This document shows positions 42,594-50,712 of a stretch of 64,000 bases of DNA, in pieces. Source of the DNA: Candidatus Onthoplasma faecipullorum. Lineage in GTDB: Bacteria; Bacillota; Clostridia; Christensenellales; UBA1242. The stretch lies in assembly GCA_019120295.1 (NCBI GenBank), contig DWVI01000005.1, positions 64,955-128,954 on the forward strand, written 5' to 3'. Each line of letters opens with the position of its first letter. The stretch's first letter is position 1. Both the position numbers and the translations under genes were made by a program. The notes under the pieces were generated by a model, which searched no databases, was not told where the DNA came from, and saw nothing but the letters and a program-made list of their open reading frames with translations.

Positions 42594-42669
42594 GGTGGAC
42601 CAGCAGGGACTCGAACCCTGGACCCATTGATTAAGAGTCAATTGCTCTACCAACTGAGCTACTGGTCCA
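42594..42669 (-). tRNA. tRNA-Lys (CTT), carried by the element
   Basis: Acceptor GGACCAG/CTGGTCC, anticodon stem TTGA/TCAA region with CTT, T-arm CCAGG-GTTCGAGT-CCCTG, CCA encoded. Complete, and the only intact tRNA-Lys(CTT) in the window. Confidence 0.95.
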
Positions 42670-42702
42670 TATTTATAGTTTTATGTCTTTTCGGACCCTT
42701 CG

Positions 42703-42742
42703 ATTAAGAGTCAGTTGCTCTACCAACTGAGCTAATCGTCCG
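42703..42742 (-). pseudogene. 5' half of the split tRNA-Lys (CTT)
   Basis: GGACGATTAGCTCAGTTGG... through the D-arm and anticodon stem to CTCTTAATC, then GAAGGGTCCG instead of the tRNA 3' half. The leader ATTAAGAT-GTT-TCAGTTGTT resembles that of the tRNA-Lys(TTT) fragment at 34.03 kb. Confidence 0.9.
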
Positions 42743-43010
42743 TACAAATATTAAGATTGTTGTCAGTTGTTAAAACGGACTTTACAAACTTACATGTATG
42801 TTCTTACAACTCGTTTATTTTAGCAAATTATTTTTATAATGTCAATAATTTCATTAAAATTCATTTAAATTATATCTTTTGTGTTAAGTTTTTATGTTTT
42901 ATTACTGTAATTTATTATTAGTTTTTTTTAATATAATCAACATAAATTTATTATTGTGTTGAATAATGAACATTTGTTGAGTGTTTTTTGTGATTTTGTT
43001 TGACTTATGT

Positions 43011-43165
43011 GCTTATAAATGCTAGTCTAAAATTGTCGTTTGAAGGGGGTGATTTTATAGAATGATAAATTTGGGAGTTTAATTATTGTTGTGTGTGAAA
43101 TTTTAGAAATTCATGTAGTTTAAAAATTATAGTATATTTTCTTTAAAAATTTATGATTAAACTCC
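43011..43165 (+). promoter_or_regulatory. Possible structured leader of the four-helix protein gene
   Basis: The 476-nt gap 42743-43218 has TTGACT-N17-TAGTCT near 43001-43029, then AAGGGGG with a six-codon frame (MINLGV), and a long-range pair GGAGTTTAAT (43074-43083) with ATTAAACTCC (43156-43165), then a GCCTA-TTT-AGGC hairpin. Could be an attenuator; no known riboswitch recognised. Confidence 0.35.
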
Positions 43166-43218
43166 AATAAGCCTATTTAGGCAAATTACTAAAACATATA
43201 TTTTAACTAGGAGAAAAA

Positions 43219-43818
43219 ATGAAAAACAAAAAATCTATTATTACAAATTCTATTTCTATTATATTTGGTATTTTAATTTACATATTTTTAGGTCAACCTT
43301 ATTTTTCATATAGTGCCAATGTGGCAACTAGTCCTATATCTGGAACAAAAACTGGTTATCAACTAATCAATGATTTATTCGTTGGCGGAGAAGGAAATAT
43401 TGCATCAATGATTATGGTATTTTCACTATTTATTATGGCAATACTTGCCGGTGTTATGATTGCCCTATCAATTTATAATCTACTTGTTAACACAGGCGTA
43501 ATCAAAGAAACAGTTGGTGCTAACAAAATTATTAAACTTATAAATATGATTGTAGCAGTTGTTATTGCAGTGTTAGGAATTGTTGTGATTTCATGCACAG
43601 CAAGTTATCTTGCAAATGGTTTAGATATGAGCATTGCAAATAATGCGTTACCTACCTTGCAGGCAATGATGCCAAACGCAACTGCTGAATACATTATCGC
43701 GAATTTACTAACAGGCCTAAACACAAGTATAGGTTTTGGAAATATTGTTAACTTAATATTTGGAATACTTGTAGGTGGTGTGTTAGTTTACGATTATATT
43801 GCAACAAAAAAGAATTAG
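43219..43818 (+). CDS. Unknown four-helix membrane protein
   Basis: 199 residues, four hydrophobic segments (about 10-30, 60-85, 105-130, 172-193) with a glycine/threonine-rich external loop (SPISGTKTGYQLI). Not recognised. AGGAGA before ATG 43219, terminator after. Confidence 0.6.
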   Translation: MKNKKSIITNSISIIFGILIYIFLGQPYFSYSANVATSPISGTKTGYQLINDLFVGGEGNIASMIMVFSLFIMAILAGVMIALSIYNLLVNTGVIKETVGANKIIKLINMIVAVVIAVLGIVVISCTASYLANGLDMSIANNALPTLQAMMPNATAEYIIANLLTGLNTSIGFGNIVNLIFGILVGGVLVYDYIATKKN

Positions 43819-43833
43819 AAATAGATGTTTATA

Positions 43834-43864
43834 AAAAAAGGCTGAATTTAATCAGCCTTTTTTG
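43834..43864 (+). terminator. Terminator
   Basis: AAAAAGGCTGA-ATTTAA-TCAGCCTTTTTT. Confidence 0.9.
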
Positions 43865-44080
43865 TTTAGATAAAACATAAACGTTGTTTTTATATTTACT
43901 TGTTTTTATATTTTTTCATTTTTTTGATTTGATTATTTTTGCAAAATATAATTATTTTTATAATTTTTTGCTTGTCTTTATAAGTTTTGATTACTATTAT
44001 AGTTTTTTGATTATTTTTATATGTTTTACTCTTTTTTAATGAGCAATAATTTTTTTTAGAATGAATGTTGTTTTAAAAAT

Positions 44081-44437
44081 TTAGTCTGCTTCTTCCCTTT
44101 CTGCTTTGCCTTCTAAAACACGAATTTCATTTAAAAGCGTTCTAAACTCTTGTTTTTTCTCTTCAATATTTGGAATTACCAACCCTGCTTGAACTTGCAA
44201 CAAATCTTTATTTAACTCTTCCAATTTTTCTTTGTTTTCATTGATTTTCTGAGTTTTTTCAACTTCTTGGTTATGTTGAGATAGTCCGGTTTGGTATTCT
44301 GATGTGTTTAAAGTGTCTTCAAAAACGAGAACGCCGTCGTAACCGCGAACAATGTTTTTATCAGTGTACAAACAATCATCACTAAACTTAAATTTTGCGC
44401 ACATTTCAATTTTGTTATCTTTTAAAGTATAATACAT
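44081..44437 (-). CDS. Small phage-type protein after the tail fibre
   Basis: 118 residues, TAGGAGAG before ATG 44437. A short beta part (MYYTLKDNKIEMCAKF) then a coiled coil to the end (EKLEELNKDLLQVQ...). Size and place, 25 nt downstream of a tail-fibre-like gene, resemble small proteins at the end of Bacillota phage tail operons. Function unknown. Confidence 0.5.
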   Translation of the reverse strand: MYYTLKDNKIEMCAKFKFSDDCLYTDKNIVRGYDGVLVFEDTLNTSEYQTGLSQHNQEVEKTQKINENKEKLEELNKDLLQVQAGLVIPNIEEKKQEFRTLLNEIRVLEGKAEREEAD

Positions 44438-44461
44438 TTTTCTCTCCTACTTCTATTAAGT

Positions 44462-45913
44462 TTATAACGGCACAACAGTTCCGCCACCAAGTATACTTTC
44501 AATTTTATCGGCGTAGACAAATCTTGCGTCCCAAACGTTATTTACCTGTTCGCATCTAACTAAAACTTGGTCCCCTTGTTTTACAGGGATACTTGTTCCA
44601 ATTTCATTGGATATTCTTCTTGTTACACTCACTAAATTATTTGTTTGATTAACGAAACCAACCGCGCAACCATCGCTTGAAGTGTTGCAATAAATAGTGT
44701 ACCACCCATTGGCTGGTGCTGTTAAAGTCATACCATTTGAAGGTGAAAACAAAATGTAATTTTCTGCTGGTAGCACTGAAAACGAATTTAGTGTAGTCAA
44801 ATTCACAAAATTACTATCGTTTGACAAATCGCTTGTTGCGGTTGGTATGTCACTTACATCTGCTTTTGAACTCAAATCTATTTCAACGGCGTTTGAACCA
44901 TTGTAAGTTGCAAGTGTGGTTGTGCCGTCTTTGATGGTTAAATTATTTGGGTTTGGCAAGGTTGAAGGCGTGTTTTGTATTTCAGAATAGGTGTAAGTTG
45001 GCTTGGACGATTGTTTTGCCCACGACGGAACGGTTGGGTCGCTTTCTGTTATTAAATAGTCCACATCTTGCGTTAAATCACTTAGTTTTGTTGGTATTGA
45101 AGGTTTATTTTTTATATACTCAGCACTTGTTATATCTTCTTCACTCCAATTCGACTGCACATTTTTTTCTGCCCCATCCTCAACACTTAGAAGTTTTGCT
45201 TTCTCTTCGTCTGTGAAGTCATTGGTTGATAAACCTTTTCCTGCAACTTTATCAACTTTATTTGTTATTGCTGTATTTAATGTGGTGATTAAACTATCAT
45301 TTTCCTGCAATGCAGATGCTATTTCACCTAGTGTGTCCAACGTTTCTGGGGCTGAATTTACTAGGTTAGATATTTTTTCGTCAATGTAGTCCTTAGTTGG
45401 AACATTATCATAACTTGGAATGTTTGGTTTATTTGTTAAATCTTCATAATTTCCGCTAAAATTCGATGTTCCTGCTCCGATATTTTCACGTGCTTGACTT
45501 TTTTCTTCGTCCGTAAGTGTTTGTGGTTTTGCCGAAACAAATTGATTATCGTTAAATAATTCGCTAGTTTTAATTGGAATAAAAGTGTTATTCACTGACT
45601 TTGAAACATAGTCCGCCACCATTTCCGCCTGCTCTGCTTTCGCAATTGCTTCTTTTGAATATTTAACTGCAAGTTTTGCATTTTCTTCTGCAATGTGCAC
45701 TTTGTTTTTTGCTAGCATTGCATTGCCTTCACTTGTTGATATTACATCTTGCCATTTATTTAAAATTTTAGCGTTCAGTTCTGTGCCTTCAACTTGGGCA
45801 TCGTCGGCTGGAACGACGTCTGCTAAAATTTCATTTTCATTTTGAGATATAATTTTGAGTTTTTTTCTATTTGGATACTTTGAAATTCTATCTTTAAACT
45901 TTATTTTTTCCAT
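44462..45913 (-). CDS. Phage tail-fibre-like protein
   Basis: 483 residues. After an alpha-helical N-terminal coil (KNKVHIAEENAKLAVKYSKEA), there are repeated fibre modules: LDTLGEIASALQENDS, AITNKVDKVAGKGLSTNDFT, and several SNWSEEDITSAEYIKNKP/SDLTQDVDY units typical of phage receptor-binding or head fibres. The C-terminus is a small beta domain. It lies 5 kb from the capsid module with bacterial genes between. Confidence 0.8.
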   Translation of the reverse strand: MEKIKFKDRISKYPNRKKLKIISQNENEILADVVPADDAQVEGTELNAKILNKWQDVISTSEGNAMLAKNKVHIAEENAKLAVKYSKEAIAKAEQAEMVADYVSKSVNNTFIPIKTSELFNDNQFVSAKPQTLTDEEKSQARENIGAGTSNFSGNYEDLTNKPNIPSYDNVPTKDYIDEKISNLVNSAPETLDTLGEIASALQENDSLITTLNTAITNKVDKVAGKGLSTNDFTDEEKAKLLSVEDGAEKNVQSNWSEEDITSAEYIKNKPSIPTKLSDLTQDVDYLITESDPTVPSWAKQSSKPTYTYSEIQNTPSTLPNPNNLTIKDGTTTLATYNGSNAVEIDLSSKADVSDIPTATSDLSNDSNFVNLTTLNSFSVLPAENYILFSPSNGMTLTAPANGWYTIYCNTSSDGCAVGFVNQTNNLVSVTRRISNEIGTSIPVKQGDQVLVRCEQVNNVWDARFVYADKIESILGGGTVVPL

Positions 45914-46007
45914 GTTTTCTCCTTGGCATTATTATATCATTTGAACTTTTATATTCTTCTTAAAACTGCCAAGTTGAACTATAATAAAAACAATCTTTTA
46001 CTAAAAA

Positions 46008-46034
46008 AATAAGGAAACAATCTGCTTCCTTAAA
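46008..46034 (-). terminator. Terminator of cls
   Basis: AAGGAA-N9-TTCCTT with an A-rich left flank. Confidence 0.7.
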
Positions 46035-46060
46035 ATATATTTTTAATCAATAAATATTTT

Positions 46061-47611
46061 TTACAATAACGGTGTGAATAATTTAATGATTGCGCACATT
46101 AAACGCATGAATGGATTTTGTGAATAATTTTTCATATCAATTGTGAGAGTAAATAAATGCTCAAAATCTGCTTTCATGCTTTTTAAACAATCGGTTTTAT
46201 ACATTAACACGCCACATTCAAAGTGGTGCAATAAACTTCTATAATCAAAATTGATTGTGCCTACAACGGCAATATTGTCGTCACACAACACCTGCTTTGC
46301 ATGGATAAAACCTTTAACATATTCGTAAATTTTTACTCCTGCTTCTTTTAGCGGTTTATAATTTGAACGCGTTAAAGCAAAGATAAATTTTTTGTCTGGA
46401 ATATGTGGAGTTATAATTCTAACATCAACCCCACGCCTACTTGCTCTGCAAAGGGCATTCCTTAATTTGTTATCTATAATGAGATATGGAGTGGTTATCC
46501 AGATATAGTTTTTCGCTTGATTTATCATATTTAGATAAACATTTTCCGCCACATTATCATTATATACATATTTCGGGCCATCGCCATACGGACAAACAAA
46601 TCCGCTGTGTTTTATTGTGGTAACTTCTTTTGGAAAATAGAGCGAAAAATCTTCAAATTTTTGGTTTTGCACTTCGTATAATTGCAAAAACATAAGTATC
46701 ATATTTTTAACTGCGTCGCCAACAATTTTTACACCTGTATCTTTCCAATGACCATAAGGTGAAACGAGATTTATATATTCGTCGGCAATATTTAGCCCGC
46801 TAATAAAACCAATTTTGCCGTCAATAATCGTCATTTTCCTGTGGTCACGATTATTGTGCACAGCGCTCATGATTGGCACAAAAGAGTTGAATTTTACGCA
46901 TTTTATACCCATTTTATTGAGTTGTTTTGCATAATTGTTTGGAAGTTTATAAATCGTTCCAAGGTCGTCATACATAACGCGTACTTCAACACCTGCTTTT
47001 ACTTTTTTTCTAAGAACAGCCAAAATTTTATTCCACATTTCGCCACGTTCAATGACAAAATACTCCATGAATATGTATCTTTCTGCTTTGTTTAATTCGT
47101 TTAATAATTCTTCAAAAAATATTTCGCCTAATTTTAAATATTTAACTTCTGTGTTTTCGTATGTCTTTAAACCTGTGGCGCTATAAATATATTCAAATTG
47201 ACCATAATACTCGCCAAGTTGTGATTTTAAATAATTATCTTCTTCCTTGTATTTAACTTGATATTGTTCTATTTCTTTTTTAACTTTTTTATAATATTTT
47301 TTGTGCCTTCTTGGTGGACGTTTGCGAACAAATATAAAATAAATAATAACACCAAAAACTGGGAAAATTAGTAGCACAATAGACCACGTTAATTGTCCTT
47401 CAATCGTCATATCTGAGTTTATTAGCCTAATAAGGACAATTATAGCAATAATAGTAAACACAACATCAACCGGTACGAAAACTCTACTAAATGATATTTC
47501 ATAATAATGTGCTATAACGTAAGGCAAAATAAATGAAAGACCTAACTGCAACAATATTGCAATTATAACTAATGTTGACCTATTAAAAATAATCTTAAAA
47601 AATTTGCGCAT
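46061..47611 (-). CDS. cls: Cardiolipin synthase
   Basis: Phospholipase D-type cardiolipin synthase joining two phosphatidylglycerols at the membrane. 516 residues: two N-terminal membrane helices (about 12-32, 42-62) plus one near 75-92, then two HKD motifs, HRKMTIIDGKIGFISG near 262 and HAKQVLCDDNIAVVGTINFDYRS near 437. Full length. No clear ribosome site before ATG 47611; a TATAAA lies about 14 nt upstream, so the leader may be very short. Confidence 0.95.
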   Translation of the reverse strand: MRKFFKIIFNRSTLVIIAILLQLGLSFILPYVIAHYYEISFSRVFVPVDVVFTIIAIIVLIRLINSDMTIEGQLTWSIVLLIFPVFGVIIYFIFVRKRPPRRHKKYYKKVKKEIEQYQVKYKEEDNYLKSQLGEYYGQFEYIYSATGLKTYENTEVKYLKLGEIFFEELLNELNKAERYIFMEYFVIERGEMWNKILAVLRKKVKAGVEVRVMYDDLGTIYKLPNNYAKQLNKMGIKCVKFNSFVPIMSAVHNNRDHRKMTIIDGKIGFISGLNIADEYINLVSPYGHWKDTGVKIVGDAVKNMILMFLQLYEVQNQKFEDFSLYFPKEVTTIKHSGFVCPYGDGPKYVYNDNVAENVYLNMINQAKNYIWITTPYLIIDNKLRNALCRASRRGVDVRIITPHIPDKKFIFALTRSNYKPLKEAGVKIYEYVKGFIHAKQVLCDDNIAVVGTINFDYRSLLHHFECGVLMYKTDCLKSMKADFEHLFTLTIDMKNYSQNPFMRLMCAIIKLFTPLL

Positions 47612-47721
47612 ACTGTTTTTTCTTTTATATTGTGAGTTTCTATTCTTTTTTATTTGTTTTGTTGATTTTCTAAATTTCTTACGTAATTTATAGAGTTTTT
47701 ATCTTTAAGGATATTAAAACA

Positions 47722-48522
47722 TTATATTTTATATCTATCGTAAAAATCTTTTAATATTCCTTTATAATTATCCTTCCATGGTTTGTTTGTGCCAAGGTAG
47801 TGAATTATGACGTTGTTGTTTTCCATCCAATCGTGGTCGATTTTGTGTTTTGGTCTATGTAAGTTATAAAATGTGATTGTTCGGTCGGCACAATTATAAA
47901 TAGTTGCATCAACAAGTTTTATTCTATCACCAAAGAATTTGAATATAACGTCTTGGTCATATAAACACATACGCCAACCGTTTCTTCGAATAAATTTGAA
48001 AATTTTATCCGTGTCAATTAAAGACCTTAATTCTTTAACATTCATTAGCATAACGCCTGTGTTAATGTATTGGTGGTGTTTATTCACTGTTAATCGAACG
48101 CGATTGAACCACTGCATAAACTTTCTTATCTGCGTGCAAGCAATAAACAAGTTACCTTCAAAGTTCATATTGTATAACTCGTCAATTTTATTATGAACAA
48201 CAAGGTCACTATCCAAATATAATATTCTCTCCACACTCTCTGGTAGCATGATAGGTGCGAATATACGGTAGTAAATTTCATACGGATAACGCTTAACCTT
48301 TGGTGCACCTTTGAATAATGATTTGTCCATATAAATATATATTGGGTTGATGTTAGGTTTTATCTTTGTTAAAATATGTGCCTTTGCTTCGTCGTCCAAA
48401 TCTGTGTGCATAATGTACACGTCAAACTCACTTTCTGGGTTGCTCGTTGCAAGTGAATTCATCATAACTAAAAAGTATTTAACATACCCCTTGTTGATGT
48501 TTACTAAAATATTCCTTTTCAT
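47722..48522 (-). CDS. Family 8 glycosyltransferase
   Basis: 266 residues. N-terminal nucleotide-sugar fold, LYLDSDLVVH near 95 (the DxD metal motif), INTGVMLMNV near 148, YDQDVIFKF near 185 and HYLGTNKPW near 245, the GT8 signature set. Retaining transferase, probably for cell-surface glycans or lipids, using UDP-glucose or UDP-galactose. AAGGGAAGG before ATG 48522. Upstream is tRNA-Gln. Confidence 0.88.
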   Translation of the reverse strand: MKRNILVNINKGYVKYFLVMMNSLATSNPESEFDVYIMHTDLDDEAKAHILTKIKPNINPIYIYMDKSLFKGAPKVKRYPYEIYYRIFAPIMLPESVERILYLDSDLVVHNKIDELYNMNFEGNLFIACTQIRKFMQWFNRVRLTVNKHHQYINTGVMLMNVKELRSLIDTDKIFKFIRRNGWRMCLYDQDVIFKFFGDRIKLVDATIYNCADRTITFYNLHRPKHKIDHDWMENNNVIIHYLGTNKPWKDNYKGILKDFYDRYKI

Positions 48523-48737
48523 AACCTTCCCTTTTATATAAGAAAAATTTTTATTAATTACATTTGAAACTAAATGATTAGGTTAAAACATTAAGACTTT
48601 TACTAAAATTAATCGTTTCAAAAGCAAAATTATTTCTAATAACAAAATTTTATACAAAATCGACAAATTTGTCAATAATTTCACCATTAAACGCTCGAAA
48701 AATATGGTTCTGAAGTTTTTATGTTTAAAAAAAGAAA

Positions 48738-48759
48738 AAACTAGGCTTAACCTAGTTTG
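48738..48759 (-). terminator. Terminator of tRNA-Gln(CTG)
   Basis: AACTAGG-CTTAA-CCTAGTT with A run on the left. Confidence 0.8.
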
Positions 48760-48762
48760 TTT

Positions 48763-48837
48763 TGGCTGGGGTAGTTGGATTCGAACCAACGCATGCTGGA
48801 TTCAGAGACCAGAGCCTTACCGCTTGGCGATACCCCA
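48763..48837 (-). tRNA. tRNA-Gln (CTG)
   Basis: Acceptor TGGGGTA/TACCCCA, G discriminator, anticodon stem CTGGT/ATCCAG region with CTG, CCA encoded. Confidence 0.94.
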
Positions 48838-48840
48838 CCA

Positions 48841-49120
48841 TGTGCGCAATTCGCGCTCTTTTATCGTTTTACTGACGTAAAACTCAGTTAATGCGCGATT
48901 GCGCACATCTCCCCACTGCGTACCATTCGGCACTTGTGGGGTCCCCTTATTTATTTACACTTACTAACGTGACCATAAGTCTTATGGTCGGTTGCTCCTT
49001 TATCCCACAAAATCCTGTTTTGTGGGAACCTTATTTAAAGTTGATTTGCCCTTTGTAATCGCTTTGCATTCGCAAAACTTCATTTAAGTTTTCTGCGAGA
49101 CGAACGTCAAAGTAGAATTA
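48841..49120. repeat. Palindrome cluster beside tRNA-Gln(CTG)
   Basis: GTGCGCAA...TTGCGCAC with nested GCGC stems around GTTTTAC-TGAC-GTAAAAC (48841-48908); CCCCAC-TGC...TT-GTGGGG (48911-48941); GACCATAAG-T-CTTATGGTC with GGTTGCTCC (48971-49000); CCCACAAAA-TCCTG-TTTTGTGGG (49004-49026); an ATCGCTTTGC unit (49057-49084); TTCTGC...GTAGAA (49091-49116). Same families as at 32.6-36.2 kb. The rest of the gap to 49321 holds no gene. Confidence 0.8.
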
Positions 49121-49321
49121 ATGCAATTTGGTTTTTTTACCTGAAATAAATTTTACTGAGTGCTAGTGTTTGACATATAAGTAAAACAATATCTATTATA
49201 ACAAAAAATTGAAAAAAAGCAATAAAATATAATAAAAAACTACCAAATTGTGAAACACGTTGACATATTTTACAAAATGATAGTTTTAAATCAATTAAAT
49301 TAATTAAATTTGTTTGCACCT

Positions 49322-50182
49322 TTATTTATATTGCCGTGGAGCGCCACAGTTTGGGCATTTTGTGGCAGTGTTGCTTAAACGTGTTCCACAATAAGGGCAA
49401 CGATTTTGATTTTGCATAGTTGTGTTTGTTGATGTTGTTGTTTGATTTGCTGGTGTTGTGGCGGTTGCTGATTTTTCTTCTTTTTTTGCAGTGAAGAAAA
49501 CAACAATGACAACAATCAATGCTACACCTGCAACAGACGCGCAAACTGAAAGCATTATTTTACCATTTCTGTGTGTTGATAGGCGCATGGTATACTCTTC
49601 ATCATCTTCCAATGCAAAATTTTTATACTCGATTGGTATTGAGTCGGTAGATAGAGTTACAGGATAACTATCAACTGCCACCATTACAGTTGAACCAACG
49701 GATAAATTTAGTTCTCTTAAATCTTCCATAGTGTAAATATAATACGTATGTCCATTTAACATTGAGCCATATTGCGTTTCAATTTGATAAGTGTAATAAT
49801 ATTTGGTGTAACCAATGTCTAAATATATGCCTGTTATTCTACCTTCAACAACATAATCTGGGTTTGCTTCTGCATATTCAATCATGGTTTGGTAACGGTT
49901 ATAATCTGCCCTAATCACTTCCATTTCGTTTGACGCACTATTCATCATAATACCGCCGACAATGCTTAAAATAATCATAAACATCAAAAGAAAAATTAAT
50001 AAACTAAAAGTTGATTGTCGTTTGGAGCTAAACCTGTAACTGCGACCACCAAAATAATAAATTCTAGGACCAGCGATTATTGTTCTACCACCACTTGAAG
50101 ACCCACCAAAATGCGAACCACCATCTGAAAATCCGCCACCAAAATGGCTACCACCACCGCTAGAATGCGAACCTGACGGCAT
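49322..50182 (-). CDS. Membrane protein with C-terminal double zinc ribbon
   Basis: 286 residues. The first 35 are G/S/H-rich (SHSSGGGSHFGGGF), then a membrane helix near 60-80, an external beta domain, a second helix near 212-234, a T/N linker and a cytosolic zinc ribbon CPYCG...CPNCG. Function unknown; the Gly/Ser/His stretch recalls TPM-type or surface proteins. AAGGGGG before ATG 50182. Confidence 0.65.
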   Translation of the reverse strand: MPSGSHSSGGGSHFGGGFSDGGSHFGGSSSGGRTIIAGPRIYYFGGRSYRFSSKRQSTFSLLIFLLMFMIILSIVGGIMMNSASNEMEVIRADYNRYQTMIEYAEANPDYVVEGRITGIYLDIGYTKYYYTYQIETQYGSMLNGHTYYIYTMEDLRELNLSVGSTVMVAVDSYPVTLSTDSIPIEYKNFALEDDEEYTMRLSTHRNGKIMLSVCASVAGVALIVVIVVFFTAKKEEKSATATTPANQTTTSTNTTMQNQNRCPYCGTRLSNTATKCPNCGAPRQYK

Positions 50183-50291
50183 ATAACCCCCTTAAATTAT
50201 CTTTTATATAGTTATATTAGGTTAAATTGATGATTTTGTCAATTAAATCATTTATAGGTAAAAATATTTTTTAATAAATGTGTTATTTTTG

Positions 50292-50320
50292 TTGACAATA
50301 CGCTAAAAATGTGATATTCT
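50292..50320 (+). promoter_or_regulatory. Promoter of a candidate small RNA
   Basis: TTGACA (50292-50297), 17-nt spacer, TATTCT (50315-50320); predicted start near 50327. Confidence 0.7.
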
Positions 50321-50326
50321 AATAAC

Positions 50327-50390
50327 AGAATTACATTGCTTTATATTTTAAAGCAAGGTCGGAATGACAAATTGTAATTCATTTTTTATT
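50327..50390 (+). ncRNA. Candidate structured small RNA
   Basis: Outer stem GAATTACA (50328-50335) with TGTAATTC (50373-50380), inner hairpin TTGCTTTA-TATTT-TAAAGCAA, an unpaired GGTCGGAATGACAAAT segment, then T6. No reading frame. It matches no RNA family I know. Confidence 0.45.
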
Positions 50391-50460
50391 GTTTAATTTT
50401 GTTAATTTCAATGAATACACCCCCTTTTATTTTGAATATATTAGACAATAAAGATTAGAA

Positions 50461-50514
50461 AAAAATCAAGTGTATATTGCCCTATGGGTGATTTTTTAAC
50501 ACTTGATTTTTTTT
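50461..50514. terminator. Strong bidirectional hairpin
   Basis: AAAAATCAAGTG pairs with CACTTGATTTTT; inside is CCC-TAT-GGG. T8 follows. Confidence 0.7.
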
Positions 50515-50572
50515 ATTTTAAACTATTTAAACGCGTTTAATTTTAATTTGATTTGTTAGTTTACGATATTAT

Positions 50573-50712
50573 CGGAAGGATTTGTCTGGAAGCGCTCGAG
50601 CAAAGCGCGAGTGTTTACAAGCAAATCCGATGTTAATTCTAACGTGATGCCACAAGTTGTTGTGGTGTTTATGCAAATAAACATAAAATTTTACGTCAGT
50701 AAAATTTTTACA
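50573..50712 (-). repeat. Hairpins after the holin gene
   Basis: GGATTTG...CAAATCC (50579-50628) enclosing GCGCTCG...CGCGAGTG, and AAAATTTTAC-GTCA-GTAAAATTTT (50684-50709) over the holin stop codon, a likely terminator of the capsid operon. The gap 50183-50707 has no gene. Confidence 0.5.

Larger units (their letters stand above)
40515..42711. mobile_element. 2.19-kb element integrated in tRNA-Lys(CTT), no integrase
   Basis: The 9-bp core GATTAAGAG (CTCTTAATC on the tRNA strand) occurs at 40515-40523 and 42703-42711. Joining the outer halves there restores a tRNA-Lys(CTT) with a 7/7 acceptor stem (GGACGAT/ATCGTCC) and a 5/5 anticodon stem (ACTGA/TCAGT). The element holds a four-gene plus-strand operon and, near its right end, an intact tRNA-Lys(CTT) with a different acceptor stem. 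TAGACA repeats lie near both ends. No recombinase is encoded, so mobility would need one in trans or has been lost. Confidence 0.7.
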
